64,000 bases of DNA from Ailurus styani (taxonomy: Eukaryota > Chordata > Mammalia > Carnivora > Ailuridae). The DNA lies in NCBI GenBank assembly GCA_002007465.1, contig LNAC01000164.1, positions 1,638,566 to 1,702,565 of the forward strand, read 5' to 3'. This document shows positions 35,677 to 48,054 of this stretch, one piece after another (the stretch's first letter is position 1; each line of letters opens with the position of its first letter). The position numbers and the translations under genes are program-made. The notes under the pieces are model-generated. The model did not search any database and was not told the origin of the DNA. It worked only from the letters and a program-made list of their open reading frames with translations.

Positions 35677-37724
35677 CTGGGGGGCGGAGCGGGCGGGGGA
35701 GAGAGAGACCCGGTCAGAGGGGGCTCTGCGAGCAGCAGCGTCCCATGCAGGTGGCGTGCAGCACCGGCCACGGAGACCCCAGAGGGTAGGCTCCGAGAAG
35801 GGGGGTGCCCCGCCTGGCTGGCTCACGGCTCCATCTCTACTCCGGTGTCTGGCTTGAAACGTTCCTTAGATGTGCGAATGCAGGGGACATCTGCTCAGCA
35901 GCTGTCAGACCACGGTTTCCTGCCACCTTCCCTTCCCCAAGCTACAGTGAAACCCCCCCCAGCACCTTATCTGTGCTTGTCCGAAGTGATCCAGTTCTAG
36001 TGAGCCCTGCCGTGCCGCCCGCTAGGGCAGGCACTGGCTCAAAGCTTTCCACGTTCTCTCATTTAATCCTCACAACGGCTCTGTGTCGCCCTCATCATTT
36101 GTAACTCTCAAACACTATCAGCAAGTGTGAACTGGCAGAACCCCTTTGAAAGGGAGCGAAGGGGGGGCGATGCATACAATTTCTGACCCACAAAATCCAC
36201 ATCTAGGATTTTTTCCTACAGAAGTAATGGTCTCAGCATTCAGATACGTGTGACCGCTGTGGTATCTAAATAACCCACACCGCCACCCCAGTGTCCAGTG
36301 CAGAGTGACGAGCTACATCAACGCATGCTGGAAGACACAAAGGAAACAATCATTAAAAAGAACTAGTTGGTTCTTCTGTGTTGCCAAGGAATTAAGCAAG
36401 GTACATAAGCATGCTTTGTTGGATCCACACAAAGAAAAGAAAACACACACGCAAGTTTCGGAAAGAATACAAGAAACTTAAAGGTCAAGGTATGGCGAGG
36501 GGTGGAAGATTTTACTTTGCATTTTACATTTTCCTCAATCCAGGCTTGTCTGATTCCAAAGCCACACACTTCTGGACTGTCACTGCCGGGTCCTGTCACC
36601 CTCAGCAGGAGGGAGGGCCTGTCTCATTTCACCACACCTAGCACCCCTTCTAGCCTCTGCCACAACTGCTAGCTACCGGGTCTTTGGGGGAGCTGTCACT
36701 GACCTGAGCTCCCTGGTGGCCTGGCCTCAGCCCTGGACTGCCCTTCCCATGTCACTGTCACTTAGAGATGGGCACCCCCACCCGACCCCCAGCCCAGCTC
36801 CACCTGATCTGTGCTCCCAGTTATTCCTGCTCCTCTCACAGCCTGACCTGGGCCCTGTGACCCTGAGTCCCACCTATCAGATATGCCTTCAAGGCAATTC
36901 TGACTCCTCTCAGGCCTTGCTGACTCCTTCAGGTCTGGGTAAACCTGGTGAGCAACAGATTCCAATCACTGCTCCCTACTCCCTTCGAGGGGATTGGACA
37001 CGGGGGAGTACTCCCAAACAGGTGTAATTCTAAGGGCGAGCCCCATGCCTGGTCCCCATCTGCCCACTGCCAAGGTTCCTCCCGCTCTAGCAACACCAGC
37101 ACGTGGCATTTCAGGAATTAGCACACGAGCCCCAGCCTCTTCTGTTGCCCCCCCCCTTTAAGTCTGGGTTTAGTTTGGGCAGGTACCACCTGAGCCCAGG
37201 CCTAGAGAAAGAGGGGACCAGGCAAGAAGGAACAGTCAGTCCCTGTGCGTACCGGGGAGGACTCCGCAGTCTTCCAAGGGCCATCCTCAGGTCCCCTGAC
37301 CACCCCCGTGGCTCTGCTCTTTGCGTACTAACCCCGAAGGCAAACGTCATGCTCTCTCTCCTCTCGCTTCCTCAGCAGAACCCCACTATTCACCACGCCC
37401 CGCCAGCCTGTCACCCCAGCAGTGTCATCAGGAACTTCAGTGCCTGCCCAGGGGACCCTGAAAGTAGTGTCCACCGCATCCCTTGGCCCTCTTGACACTG
37501 GCAACAAGGTCACTGGGCCCGTCCTCTCCATCTTGCAAACATCCCCTCCACACTTCTGCTCTCCTCTGGGGCCCTCCGACCCCAGCCTGGATTGCAGCGA
37601 CATGGGACAGATGCCGTCTCAGCCAAGGCACCTGCCCGACACTACTGGACTCCACCCTCACCATCCCTGTCTTGTCTCCAGACTGAGGTCTGTACAACCC
37701 TGTGCCTACACAGGCAAAAACCCA
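35677..37724. other. CYSTM1 intron upstream of the alternative exon
   Basis: The first 180 bp are CpG- and GC-rich. Around 36050-36110 there is a short MIR-like core (catttaatcctcacaac). I see no further exon with a recognisable product. Confidence 0.45.
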
Positions 37725-37830
37725 CTGTGGTCCCATTTTACAGAGGAGGCAACTGCTCAAGAGAAGTCTACACGGTCTGTCCAAGATCAGCTAGAAAGTA
37801 GCATTCACATGTCTGGTTCCTGACTTCTCA
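37725..37830 (+). repeat. MIR fragment
   Basis: Core tcccattttacagaggagg, then gtccaagatcagctagaaag. Confidence 0.7.
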
Positions 37831-37913
37831 TGCAGCACACGCCCACTGCTCTGCACTTAAATGCCCATCACCTTATGATGGCATAAGGTCCTTTGCTCAA
37901 AACACCCAGGCCC

Positions 37914-38080
37914 GAGGTGCCTGGAGGGCTCAGGCAGTTAAGCATTGGAGTCTTGATTTTGGCTCAGGTCTTGATCTCAGGGTTGTGAGATTGAGCCCTG
38001 CACTGGGTTCCACGCTGGGCATGGAGCCTGCTTAAGAGTCTCTCTCTCTTCCTCTCTCTCTGCCCCTCCCCTGCCTGGAA
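37914..38080 (+). mobile_element. CAN-SINE, older subfamily
   Basis: Head gaggtgcctggagggctcagg, body with catggagcctgcttaagag. Confidence 0.92.
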
Positions 38081-38479
38081 AACAAAGGACACAGGCTCCT
38101 CCTGCCCGGATCTGCCCATGCGCAGCAGCTCAGCTACCCACCCCCGTTGAGGGCCTCTGGTACCTTCTGTGCTTCTGCAAGCCCCAGATCAGACCTGCCT
38201 GCCCCCACAAGGAAGGCTGCTCCTCAGACTCGCCCAGCAGTGACTCAGTCAGCCTCCAACCTCACAGTCCCTTTCAGGAGACTTCGGGGTGCTGTGTGGG
38301 AGGTGGGCCAGTGCTTCCTCTTCGTGACTCAGGGAACCCCATTCCAGGCACATGCTAGCGCTTAGTGACTGATAATTCAAAGAAAAGTGTTCATTCTCTG
38401 TGCTGAGTGTCCTCTGGGTTTCAGACACCAAGGCCCATACGTGGGGGCTACAGAACTCTGGTCTCTGGAAAGCTGGGTG

Positions 38480-38720
38480 AGGACAGGCTGGCTGTGAGGA
38501 GGCCGGCGCCCACTTAGGGCTGCGTTCGCAGGGCCAAGGGGCAGCTGCCCAAAAGCCCCCACAAAGCTCTCTACTGAGGGCAAGTGTACCTCCACCCCGC
38601 GGGCCGCCCCGCCCGGGCCTGGCCGTGCAGGAGGTCGACCGGCCCTACACGTCCCACACGCAACACACAGTCCACAGGCGGCACTAGCCGTGTGCTCGTC
38701 AAAGCTCTGCCCCAGCTCCC
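38480..38720. other. Small CpG-rich segment in the CYSTM1 intron
   Basis: I count about seventeen CpG in roughly 240 bp, including ccgcgggccgccccgcccggg at 38598-38618. No exon or promoter motif is certain. Confidence 0.5.
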
Positions 38721-38785
38721 CAGCCTTCTCCTTGCAGCTGGCCCCAGCTGTTCCAGCATCTCCGCCCGGAACCTGAGGTTCAGCA

Positions 38786-38823
38786 GGAGGAGAGAGAGAG
38801 ACAGAGAGAATAGAGAGAGAGAA

Positions 38824-38916
<93 letters not shown>
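38786..38916. repeat. Compound GA/GT microsatellite
   Basis: GA-rich repeat, then about 20 GT units at 38827-38867, then GA units to 38914. Confidence 0.97.
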
Positions 38917-38918
<2 letters not shown>

Positions 38919-39094
38919 TGGGGTTGTAACCAGATTTTGGTGATGGGAAGTTCAGAGAGAAGCCGAGAAGGAACCCTACCTGACACTGTTACTCCAATCC
39001 AGGTCACAATTCCCAAAGACACCCTGTTCTAATTTAGTGGGAGGCACCGCAATTAGGATTTAAGAACAGAGATTTTTTTTATAAGACATTATCA

Positions 39095-39300
39095 AATTGG
39101 ATTTAAATATAGGCTCATCTACGCACTGGCCACATAACCTTGGGCAGGTGACAACCTCTCTAGCCTCAGTTTCCACTGCTGTAATATAGGAGGAACACTG
39201 GTAATCCACACCCCACAGGTTGCTGGGAAAATTCAGGAGATCAGGCATGTAAAATGCTTATTAGCACAAGCGCCTAGTGAACTGTGAGGCTTTCGACCAA
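39095..39300 (+). repeat. MIR fragment
   Basis: tggccacataaccttgggcagg, cctcagtttccactgctg and atgtaaaatgcttattag in MIR order. Confidence 0.7.
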
Positions 39301-41743
39301 TGTTTCTGATGTTATCACTATTATTCAAATGACCATGACCTGGTAGGCAGACCCCTCCCCTGATAAGCGGGCCTCTGGCAGAAAGCTCCACACAGCAGAG
39401 AGAAGGGGAGCTCTCTGGGAAGAAGCCTTATAAAGAACAAGAGGCTGGGAGGCAGAGTCACAGGCTGCTCTGGGAGCAAACGGTCCTACGGTAAGTCCAC
39501 TCTTCGCCGTCTGGAGGACGTTAACAAGTCCGGCCCAAGGGAGGGGCACAGCCCAAATCCACTCCGAGGGCAGGCGGTGAATGAACAGAGCCAGGCCCCA
39601 TTTCGAGCAGGCCCATGCTGCAGGGAGAACTGGCAGCAGCTCAAGGCCCTACCCTCACCCCAAGCCACGCACACACACACAGGCCCCGTCACTTCTCCTC
39701 TGGCCTCGACCGACCACACGGCAGCAGAGCCCAGAGTCAGAGTCAAGGGGACATGATCGCATCTTGGGGAAGGAGCACTATGAGAAACTCAGGAGGGCCC
39801 AGGACAGAGCAGCTTCCAGGGGCAGGGACCCGTCGGCCAAGTCTGGGATGGAAGGAGGAGCTGGCTAGCATGGGGACAAGCAGGACAGCAGCAGCACAGG
39901 GGCTGTAATCCAGGGGCCAGAGACACCTGTCTCCTGACTGGCGAGCCAAGCCTAGTGACAGCCCCACCCACCAGTTGAAGGGCCCAGGCACCCTGGGCTC
40001 TGTGGCCACCCATCGCAGCAAGACACCCCCCTGTGGGGTTCTTGGGCACCTGCCAGCCGCCAGCCCTCCCGGACAGACAGCCGGCCTCCGGGATCTGTGT
40101 GTGCACTCCCTGAAGCACCTCCTCCTCCTCTCCCTGCCCCAGGAATGGCTCGCCTGCCCCAGGGCAGAAGAGTGTCCCCTCTCCACTTCAGCTCCAGGAA
40201 CAGCTGTCTGGTTCATGAGCCGGGCCCCTCCCAGCGTTTAGGCCAGAAACCCAGCTTGACTGAGGTCGGGTTACTTTGTGAACGGCTCTTCTTGCACACC
40301 CCATCCTTCTCTTTCTGACCCTGAGAAGCATCTGATCTGCTCTCTGGCAAACCTGGCCCTTAGTCCTCCAGCATCTAAAACAAACCCAAATAAGGTGACC
40401 CCCAGGGGACTAAACAGCCACAGTCCTTGGAGGTACTGATGCCTATTCTCAACTTAGCCCCAGCTCAGACTCACGTGCACTCCCTCCCTCCTTTCTTCTT
40501 GGTTTGGGCCCCAGGGTGGCTCGTCCTGACCCAGCTCTCCCCTTTGCCTCTCAGAACCTCAGTGTCCTCACCTGCAAAACACCAGGGTTCATAGTGGTAT
40601 CTGTAATGAGCCCCCAAAGAGATGAAAATGCATTGGCGACAAGATATGGCTTGATTCTCTACCCTCCTGGGCCCTGCAGTCATGTGCCAGAACAGCAGGA
40701 GAAGCTAACAGTGAGCCCTGAGGAGAACAGGAGACAACAGGAACGGACCATGCAACCGTGGTCCCCACGACCTGGGTTCTGAGCATCTCCTCTGAGGGGC
40801 GTTCCTGACCCAGCCCAGCAACGATCTTTCTCACTATCATTACAATCATCCAGACAAAGCTTTAGAAATATCAAGCAGTGCCTAAGAAGAAGGCAGTGCT
40901 GAGAGAGAGATGGGCCTCAGGTGAGGGTCTGGATGAAAAGGGAAGGCTCCCAGCAGTCTGTGCTGATGAGTGCCCGGAACAGGTTGGGGAGAAGAACAGG
41001 AGACTTGCCCACAGTATGCCAACCATCTTTTCATTTTCCCTTGTGTCACTAGAACAGAACAAGAACGCAGGAATGCTTTATCATCAGGGCTTCTGAATGC
41101 CCTACCTAGACTCGGAGTTCCTCAAGAGCAGGGAACGGGCCTTCCCTACATGCTGCCCCCCATAGGGCAAGGGACGGGAATGAGGAGCATGCAGCTTCCC
41201 TTCACATGCAGCACCAGGAGCCTTCTAGCCAAGGACAGGAGGCTCAAGGGCAGAGGCAAGTCCCGGCCCCATTTTACAAGAGCTGCACAGCCCATGCTCT
41301 CATCAGGTCATGGGCTCAGAGTCCATCGGGGCAGTGGTAATTCATAGCGTCCTTGACTATGCAGAAGAGCTGTAAGTTGGCTCATCCATGGGTTTGGGGG
41401 AATTTCTAATGAGAAATTAAGAGAATAACCATATAGCCATCAGGAAAAGAATTTCACACCCAGCCATGTCTACTCTCTAACTGAACCAGTCTGACAAATG
41501 CAGAGGGACACTGGCCTAAGGAAGTCTCCTCTAGAGGTAGAGAGCCCCATGAAAGGACAGCTGAATCCAGCAAAAGCCCGTCACCCTCCAGGTGTGTGCA
41601 CCTCGCCAGTTGCGGAAGACCCCAGGACAAGGTCTAAACTGGTGCAGGGAAAACCAGTCCTTGTGGCAATGCCAAATGCCAAGGTAGTTCAGATTTTAGA
41701 GGAAAAAACTTACATATAATTCTAATAACGCTAAAGGCTGTAC
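39301..41743. other. CYSTM1 intron, GC-richer unique stretch
   Basis: Several overlapping open frames up to 157 codons occur on both strands at 39480-40320 because of high GC content. None has a recognised domain. Confidence 0.4.
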
Positions 41744-41759
41744 AAGAACTGGATGAAAT

Positions 41760-41956
41760 CGGACAACTGGCTGGGTGGCTCGGTCATTAAGCATCTGCCT
41801 TCGGCTCAGGTCACGGTCCCAGTGTCCTGGGATCAAGTCCCCCCATCAGGCTCCTTGTTCATCAGGGAGCCTGCTTCTCCCTCTCTGCCTGTCACTCCCC
41901 CTGCTTTCGCGTGTGCTCTCTTTCTCTCCTGACAAATAAATATTAAGAAGAAGAAG
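41760..41956 (+). mobile_element. CAN-SINE with diverged head
   Basis: Head begins cggacaactggctgggtggc. Target-site duplication aagaactggatgaaat at 41744-41759 and 41957-41972. Confidence 0.93.
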
Positions 41957-42448
41957 AAGAACTGGATGAAATGGAAACGACGACAAGAACCAGCAGACAT
42001 GGGGAGAATACTATGCCTCACAGAGCTGCTATGGGGGGAGACGGGAGGTCTCCACAGCCTCAGTTGTCAGTGGGTTCAGGGTATTAGGTCCCAAGATGGA
42101 GGCAGATCTAGGGACAAGGTCAAAAGACCAGCACAACTTGGGTCAGCAGGGGAAAACTCCGAAAGAGGCCGCACGCCAGGAGCAAGCCAGCTAGAATGAG
42201 CTGCACTGCCTAGCCCCAGTGCCCACCAGCAGGTCACAAGTTGCCTCCACGATCACAAAGAAGTGGCCAACTAAGTGCAGTCGATGACAGGTAATAGGCA
42301 AAACTGGAATTGTAACATGCTGCAAGAGCCTATCAAATATCAGAATGAAGCATGATGTTACAAGTGACCAGCAGTGCTTAAGTCGGACTCTAAAATTAGA
42401 TGGTGAGTAAAGCTTGCTTTTGCTCTGCAAGCCTTGACTTCGGGAGTG

Positions 42449-42468
42449 GGGGGGGGGGGGGGGGGGAN
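42449..42468. repeat. Poly-G run and single-N assembly join
   Basis: About 18 G followed by aN. The N probably marks an unresolved homopolymer. Confidence 0.9.
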
Positions 42469-42504
42469 CCTTCAAAGACATCTGGTTCCTTGTGTTTTAT
42501 AAGA

Positions 42505-42620
42505 ATTGACAGCTCGAACCCAAACAGGTACTTGTGCCTCTGTGTTTACAGCAGCATGTTCCCAACAGCCAAAAAGCAGAAGCACTCCATCATCCCTTGA
42601 TGGAGGAATGGATCAACAAC
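42505..42620 (+). mobile_element. L1 fragment
   Basis: tgtgtttacagcagcatgtt, cccaacagccaaaaag and gatggaggaatggatc match the L1 ORF2 3' segment. Confidence 0.65.
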
Positions 42621-42800
42621 ACCTGGGACTCCTGGGGAACTCAGTCAGTTGAGCATCCGACTCTCGGTTTCAGCTCAAGTCCCAATCTCATGGGTTGTGG
42701 GAGGGAGCCCTGCATCCCTGCATCAGTCTCCCCGCTCAGCAGGGAGTCTGCTTGGAAGATCCTCTCCCTCTGCCCCTCCTCCCTTCCCCACGGTGGGGAG
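42621..42800 (+). mobile_element. CAN-SINE, older subfamily
   Basis: Diverged head, tgagcatccgactctcggtttc, and body with agcagggagtctgcttgg. Confidence 0.85.
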
Positions 42801-44459
42801 GGATGGCAAGGAAGGTGGTTAATGCTGCATCTGTTATTTCATCCCCTGCTGAGCAGAAGGAAAGATGCTTGGAACCAGGGAACCACAGCAACAAAGCAAG
42901 GAGAGGGAGAGAGAGAGAGAGAGAGAGATCAGAGACCACAAACTCCCAATGTCCCTGGCTCTTGAATATAAGACAATGTTGTCATGATTGTGGAAGCTAA
43001 ACAGAAATCAGAAAAATTATTTTCTTGGTTTTCAGCCACTGGGTTACAGAAAAAAATGGAGAAGTAGGACACTCTGAGGGGAGCTGGCTCTTTGGAACTT
43101 GCCCAAAAGGGCAGAGATTGCCAAGGAGGTGGCTGTTGGGTCCTACCAGTTAGAGCCCAGGCACGGACAGGCACAGGCTGTCCTGTTACCGGCCATGCTG
43201 CTGTGACTCACGCTGAGTGCCAGCCTCAGGAGTCTCATTCAAATAGGACTGGCTGCATTTTGTAACAAGGTAAACATCGCCATATCGTTTTTACTGAACA
43301 CAAAGTGTGTTTTTATCTTAGGTATACAGACCACAACTGGCTTCTGCATGTACAAGATTCCCGTGTTACTGATTAACAGCCCTAGTCCATCTATTTATGC
43401 AAAGCACTCCCGGTTGTTTCCTCCTTCCACAGTGAAACTTAATTGTGCAAAAGTAAAAGAGCTGTGTTTTCACCTGACTGCACCTCAGGTTAGAGCCCTG
43501 GTGAGGACAAGGTGATGTCTGAGGTCAGGGATGGAACCAACAACCATCCTCAATGAACGTGGCGAGGTAATTTGAGGCAGACCTCACTGGTAAGGACTGT
43601 CCACCCTTCCTAGCTCCCTGCCCACCAGCTCAGAGCGACCACGGCCATGCTTGTAGATCTGGAAAGAAGTGTGCCACTTAGTCATCCACGACCATCCCTG
43701 CAGCTCTCTAAGCCCATGCCAACATCTGTAACACGCCAACATCAACCCAAATGACAACGATAAGGGGTCCTTACCCACTGATATGTGACAGTTGGTGAAT
43801 GTGAGGCCAAAGACTTCAGAAAGGGAGAAAGAGGGGTGGCCTGGTCTGTAGGACTGTGACTACGACTCTGTTAGGCTGGAGACAGGGCTGGAGTTTAGGG
43901 AACCAGCTTCCTACTGTGGTCAACTGATGAGTTCTAGCTAGCTTGTTACTGAAGCCCACTCAAAAAAAGTCTCTAACATGACCAACCACCCTTCCATTGC
44001 CAGAAAATCTCCATTTCCATTTCCAGAAAAGACAGGCTAATCCTTGCTATGAAAACCCTCAAGTGGGAAACTAAGTGGGCTTACTAGCCTTGGAGATGGA
44101 GTGGCCACGTCGGGAGCCACGAACGCGTCGGGAATGACAGAAGGCATCTGACGGCTCCCCACGTACTGAATGGAGCTCCACGGCCCGGAGCGGTGTGTTT
44201 ATTCTCCGCTCCACTAAGTGCAGGGACAGGAGCATCTCAGCTCGCTCGGAAAGCCCAGCACTCTCAACCTTCTGCAGCTCTGCCATCGTCACCGACAGGA
44301 GCCCCTTCCCCAGATCATAGCAGAAGCAGCACCGAGAGATTGTGCCTGGGCCTAGTAGTGGCCAAGGAACACGGGAGAGAGGAGGAGACAGGGCCCTAGA
44401 GTTGGAGGGATACCCTGGGGTCCACTCTGGGGGCCACCGAGAGACTATCACCACCTCTC
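42801..44459. other. CYSTM1 intron, mostly unique
   Basis: Includes a GA run at 42900-42930 and a CpG-containing section at 44090-44330 with a 127-codon minus-strand open frame (44071-44454) that I do not recognise. Confidence 0.4.
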
Positions 44460-44605
44460 CCAGGCTCAGGTTCCTCTCCTACAAAGTGGGGATCCTAACA
44501 GCACCCATGCCCCCACCGGGTTCTTCAGGGACTTAATGAGTTAATCCACACAGGCCCCGGCCTCGTATATGGCAGGTACTCAGTGTATGTGAGCTGCTGT
44601 TAGTC
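44460..44605 (+). repeat. MIR fragment
   Basis: tctcctacaaagtggggatcc, ttaatgagttaatccac and ggcaggtactcagtgtatg. Confidence 0.65.
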
Positions 44606-46189
44606 CTCCTGAGACAAGAGATTGGAAGGTCAGAAGGCAGGGCTCCCTAATTGTTGAGCCCCTGGAAGCAACACAGGCCTAATGTAAAGCTGGTAGAGAG
44701 ATTCTGAAGGCAGTTTTCACTTGATGCTAGAGTCTTTCTGAAGGATAAACAAGGGAATGGGGTAGAAGAGGCATCTACTTCTCACTGGCACCACCCACAC
44801 AAGCTGCACGTAGAGAGTCAGCTGGCTATTCTCTGAAGCCAGCGGCAGAGCGTTACTAAGAAAAAATATGAAGGCCCTACCAGTTTTAAGCTCTTACGGA
44901 AGGGAGGCCCTCCTCCTCCTATCAGCTCAAACCCTTCAAGAGACCTCGCTGAGCCTAAACTTTCTTGCAAAGGCTGACAACAGTCCTTGGAATGGGAACC
45001 AGGCACTTTATCCCAGAGGGCATCAGGCTGACCAGGAGGAGACCTTGGGAGTCAAGTGAGTGGAGGGAGCTCAGGGTCCAGAGGCTGGCTAATCCAGGAG
45101 AGTGGACCCCACGGAAGATGCCTTCTCCAGACAGGCCTCTTGGGAGCCTTTCCTCCAGATCTATAGGCACAGGGCATCTTGCCCACAGCTCTGGGGAGTC
45201 CGTGGTTACCCGTGGCTGCCCGAGGGAAACTGGATGGGTTTTGTGGGGGGTGGGAGTGGGGGGACGGATACCGATCCTTCATAAAACTACCCATGATACA
45301 CACCCCACCCAAAGGCAAAAATCCATTTTACCCATTAAGAAGTCAAATACAATCTTAGACTGTCTCTAAAATCCATCAGGCTACAAGTATCCCAGGCTAC
45401 CGAAGGGAGTCATTTCAAGGGTAAATGGAAAAGCTCAGAGGGAATACAACCATTAAGAAAAAAAAAAGTCTAATGGCCATTTTTCCCTAAGGAAAGCGAA
45501 ATCTTTCCCAGGCTACTCCCAATGTATGGCCTTTAATCAGGTGTGTTCCTGGGAAAAGGGTCAGATGCTTGGGACCCCAAGGAGAAAGCTCTCCGCGTCA
45601 CACACACACATCTGGGGGACATCCCTAGAAGGCAGGGCAGGGGTCCGGTGGAGAGAGGGCTCTATTTACTTCTTCAGCTCCAGAAAGCCTTTACATTCCA
45701 AGGACATCTCTAGAAAGGGTGTCACCTTTCCAATCAGGATCTCAGCCTGGACATACAAGTCACCTTTAAGCAAATGAGGAAAAAGCCACAGAGCCCAGCA
45801 GTGGGAAGAGGCGAAGAGCAGTACCGGCCTCTCAAAACCAAAAGAGCTGCAGCCTGATGGCCAGCAGCCACGGTCTTCCCACTGCAAGCCGGGGAGGCTT
45901 TCCAGAGGAGTCGACAGGAAAGTCACTGCTTCCTGGAGGAGGGGAGCCAGGCAAGTCCGGCACAGAAGACCAGGGCAGGCTACACCTACTGCCAGGGTCC
46001 ACTCACTGGTCTGCCTCTGTGCATCCCTCGGCCCCCGGCAAACCGTTAGCTCAGCTCACAGGACAGGAGCGGGGTCCCCTTCCTTCACTCTTGTGCTCCG
46101 CAAGGGCCAGCTCCTCCGGACACAGGCTCACCACGCCCCAGGTGATCCTGCTGCATCTGGCACCGTCCATCTAAGGAAGACGCAACTCC
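44606..46189. other. CYSTM1 intron without recognised features
   Basis: No exon supported and no nameable element. Confidence 0.4.
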
Positions 46190-46345
46190 CTCAACCTCCG
46201 TTTCCTCACTCAACACTGCAGACAATAAAATACCCCACCTCTTGGGACTGTTAGGAAGATTATAAGACAACGTCCTTGAAAATCAGCGCAGTGCTGTAAA
46301 CAGGCAAGAGACTGTAGCTACTATCGTTGCTGTTATTCTATGAAC
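46190..46345 (+). repeat. MIR fragment
   Basis: tccgtttcctcactcaac, gactgttaggaagattataag and ctactatcgttgctgttatt. Confidence 0.6.
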
Positions 46346-46502
46346 TAAATAAAAGGCAAAACAAAAGAAACCTATATTCTAGAGTTTTACACTGTACTGG
46401 GATCTTTCAAAACAGCAATACTTTGTGCGGGGGTGACGGGGTGGGGTAGACACTCCTGCATGAAGCCTCAGTGAGGGACTGACATCTAAAATGGAGCCCT
46501 CA

Positions 46503-46705
46503 GGGGCTGGATGGCTTAGGCAGTTGAGCTTCCGACTCTTGATTTCGGCTCTGGTCGTGATCTCCGGGCCTGGGATTGAGTCCCACATCGGGCTCCCTGA
46601 TCAGCGGGAAGCCTGCTTCTCCCTTCTGCCTGCCGCTCCCCCTGCTTGTGCTCTCTGACAAACAAATAAATAAAATCATTAAAAAATAAAAATAAAAAAT
46701 AAAAA
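46503..46705 (+). mobile_element. CAN-SINE, older subfamily
   Basis: ggggctggatggcttaggcag, then a body with atcagcgggaagcctgcttc and an A-rich tail. Confidence 0.92.
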
Positions 46706-48054
46706 AACCAGCTACCCAACAATAATTTTATGCAGCGTTAAGGTAGCTGCAAATGTATTCCCCGAACAGAGACTAACATGCTAGCTAAATTTCAACAAGG
46801 GCTGCGTCATAAAAAACTGAACACAGGGCAAAAGATTCATACCAAAAAGTTAACTACTATCCCCGGGGAGCAAAATTACTGGTATTATCTACTTTCTATA
46901 AGGAAGAGCTATCTCTGTAATTTAAGAAGTTATTTTAAAACCAAGGCCGCGTTTCTCTGTGGAAGAACCGGGGTGTGGCCGAGAAGCAGCAGCCTGGAGT
47001 GCGGCTGAGCTTCCCTAAGTCAACTCGGGAACTAAGTCACCAATGGGAAAAGCCATTCTCCTGGCCCCCAGTCGTGCTGGTTGGGGTCACCGGCCCAGCG
47101 TGGCAGCTGCCGGGGTAAGCCCTCAACCAAAGATGTGGACACCGATCCTCATCTTCACAATGAGCATGCTTAAATCACCCTGTGTCATGTCCTGCCTTTT
47201 AAGACAAGCCTGGGGAACCACACTATAAGCAGAATATAGATTCCTCCCCCCTGTGGCTAACCACGCTGACCACTGACTGGAAAGCAGGCCCCAGGGATCC
47301 GCAGGCACCGGACCACACTGGGGGGGGGGGTCAGAGTCATGGAGCCAGCCCCTCCAGCACAGCGAATGCCTCGTTCCTACCTGGAAGGGTATGTTCTTCG
47401 GAAAGGTCCCTGCCACTCTAGGTGACCCCACTCTCACTGGGAGGTCCCAACACCACGGTCTTGGCTCCAGTCCTAGAGACTGACTACGCTGTCCCACCCG
47501 AACCTTCTAATTTCCCTAGATAGCTTTTACCCCAGGCAGTTTTCCTTCTTATGCCCACCAAACCAATTTCCTCGTTGTTTATACCAATATAACTTTAAAT
47601 AGCTTCTGCGAGAGGTGACGTCAATGTACAGGTTATGCTTCAAGACAAGGTAAAAGGAGTCTTGAAGCAGAAAACCCAGGTCACACCAGGGTGGAAGGGG
47701 GTAAGAACAATGAAACCAACTGGTCTGGGAGCCGAGGTGAGACTCCCAACACCTTCCGTCCCCCTGGGCCAGCCAGGTCTGGCCAGCCCACCTGCTCCCA
47801 GTCAGCAGACACTGAGCACACCCCACCAGCAGGCTCAGTCAACTGAATCTGCAAAGAGCAGTTGCCTTTTTATACTCCATTACCCCTGAGTGCTGTGCAG
47901 GCCAAGGCTGTTGAAAGGGCAAAACAGAGTGTTTTGCATAAAGTATTTGACCAAACCAGAATGCATCTTGATATCCAAGAAAACAGAAAAATTCGAAGCC
48001 ATTTTTAGGAGCCTATGGTCCCCCAGTGTCTTTGTTAGCAGAATGTTTTCACAC
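46706..48054. other. CYSTM1 intron without recognised features
   Basis: Contains a G10 run near 47322. No exon supported. Confidence 0.4.

Noticed and set aside
35475..35771. A 98-codon minus-strand frame over the alternative CYSTM1 exon
   Set aside because: It is a different frame from the spliced one and starts upstream of the acceptor. The CYSTM reading frame is the supported one.
39480..40320. Overlapping frames of 74 to 157 codons
   Set aside because: They occur in several frames on both strands at once in GC-rich DNA, show low-complexity composition, and lack paired splice sites or known domains.
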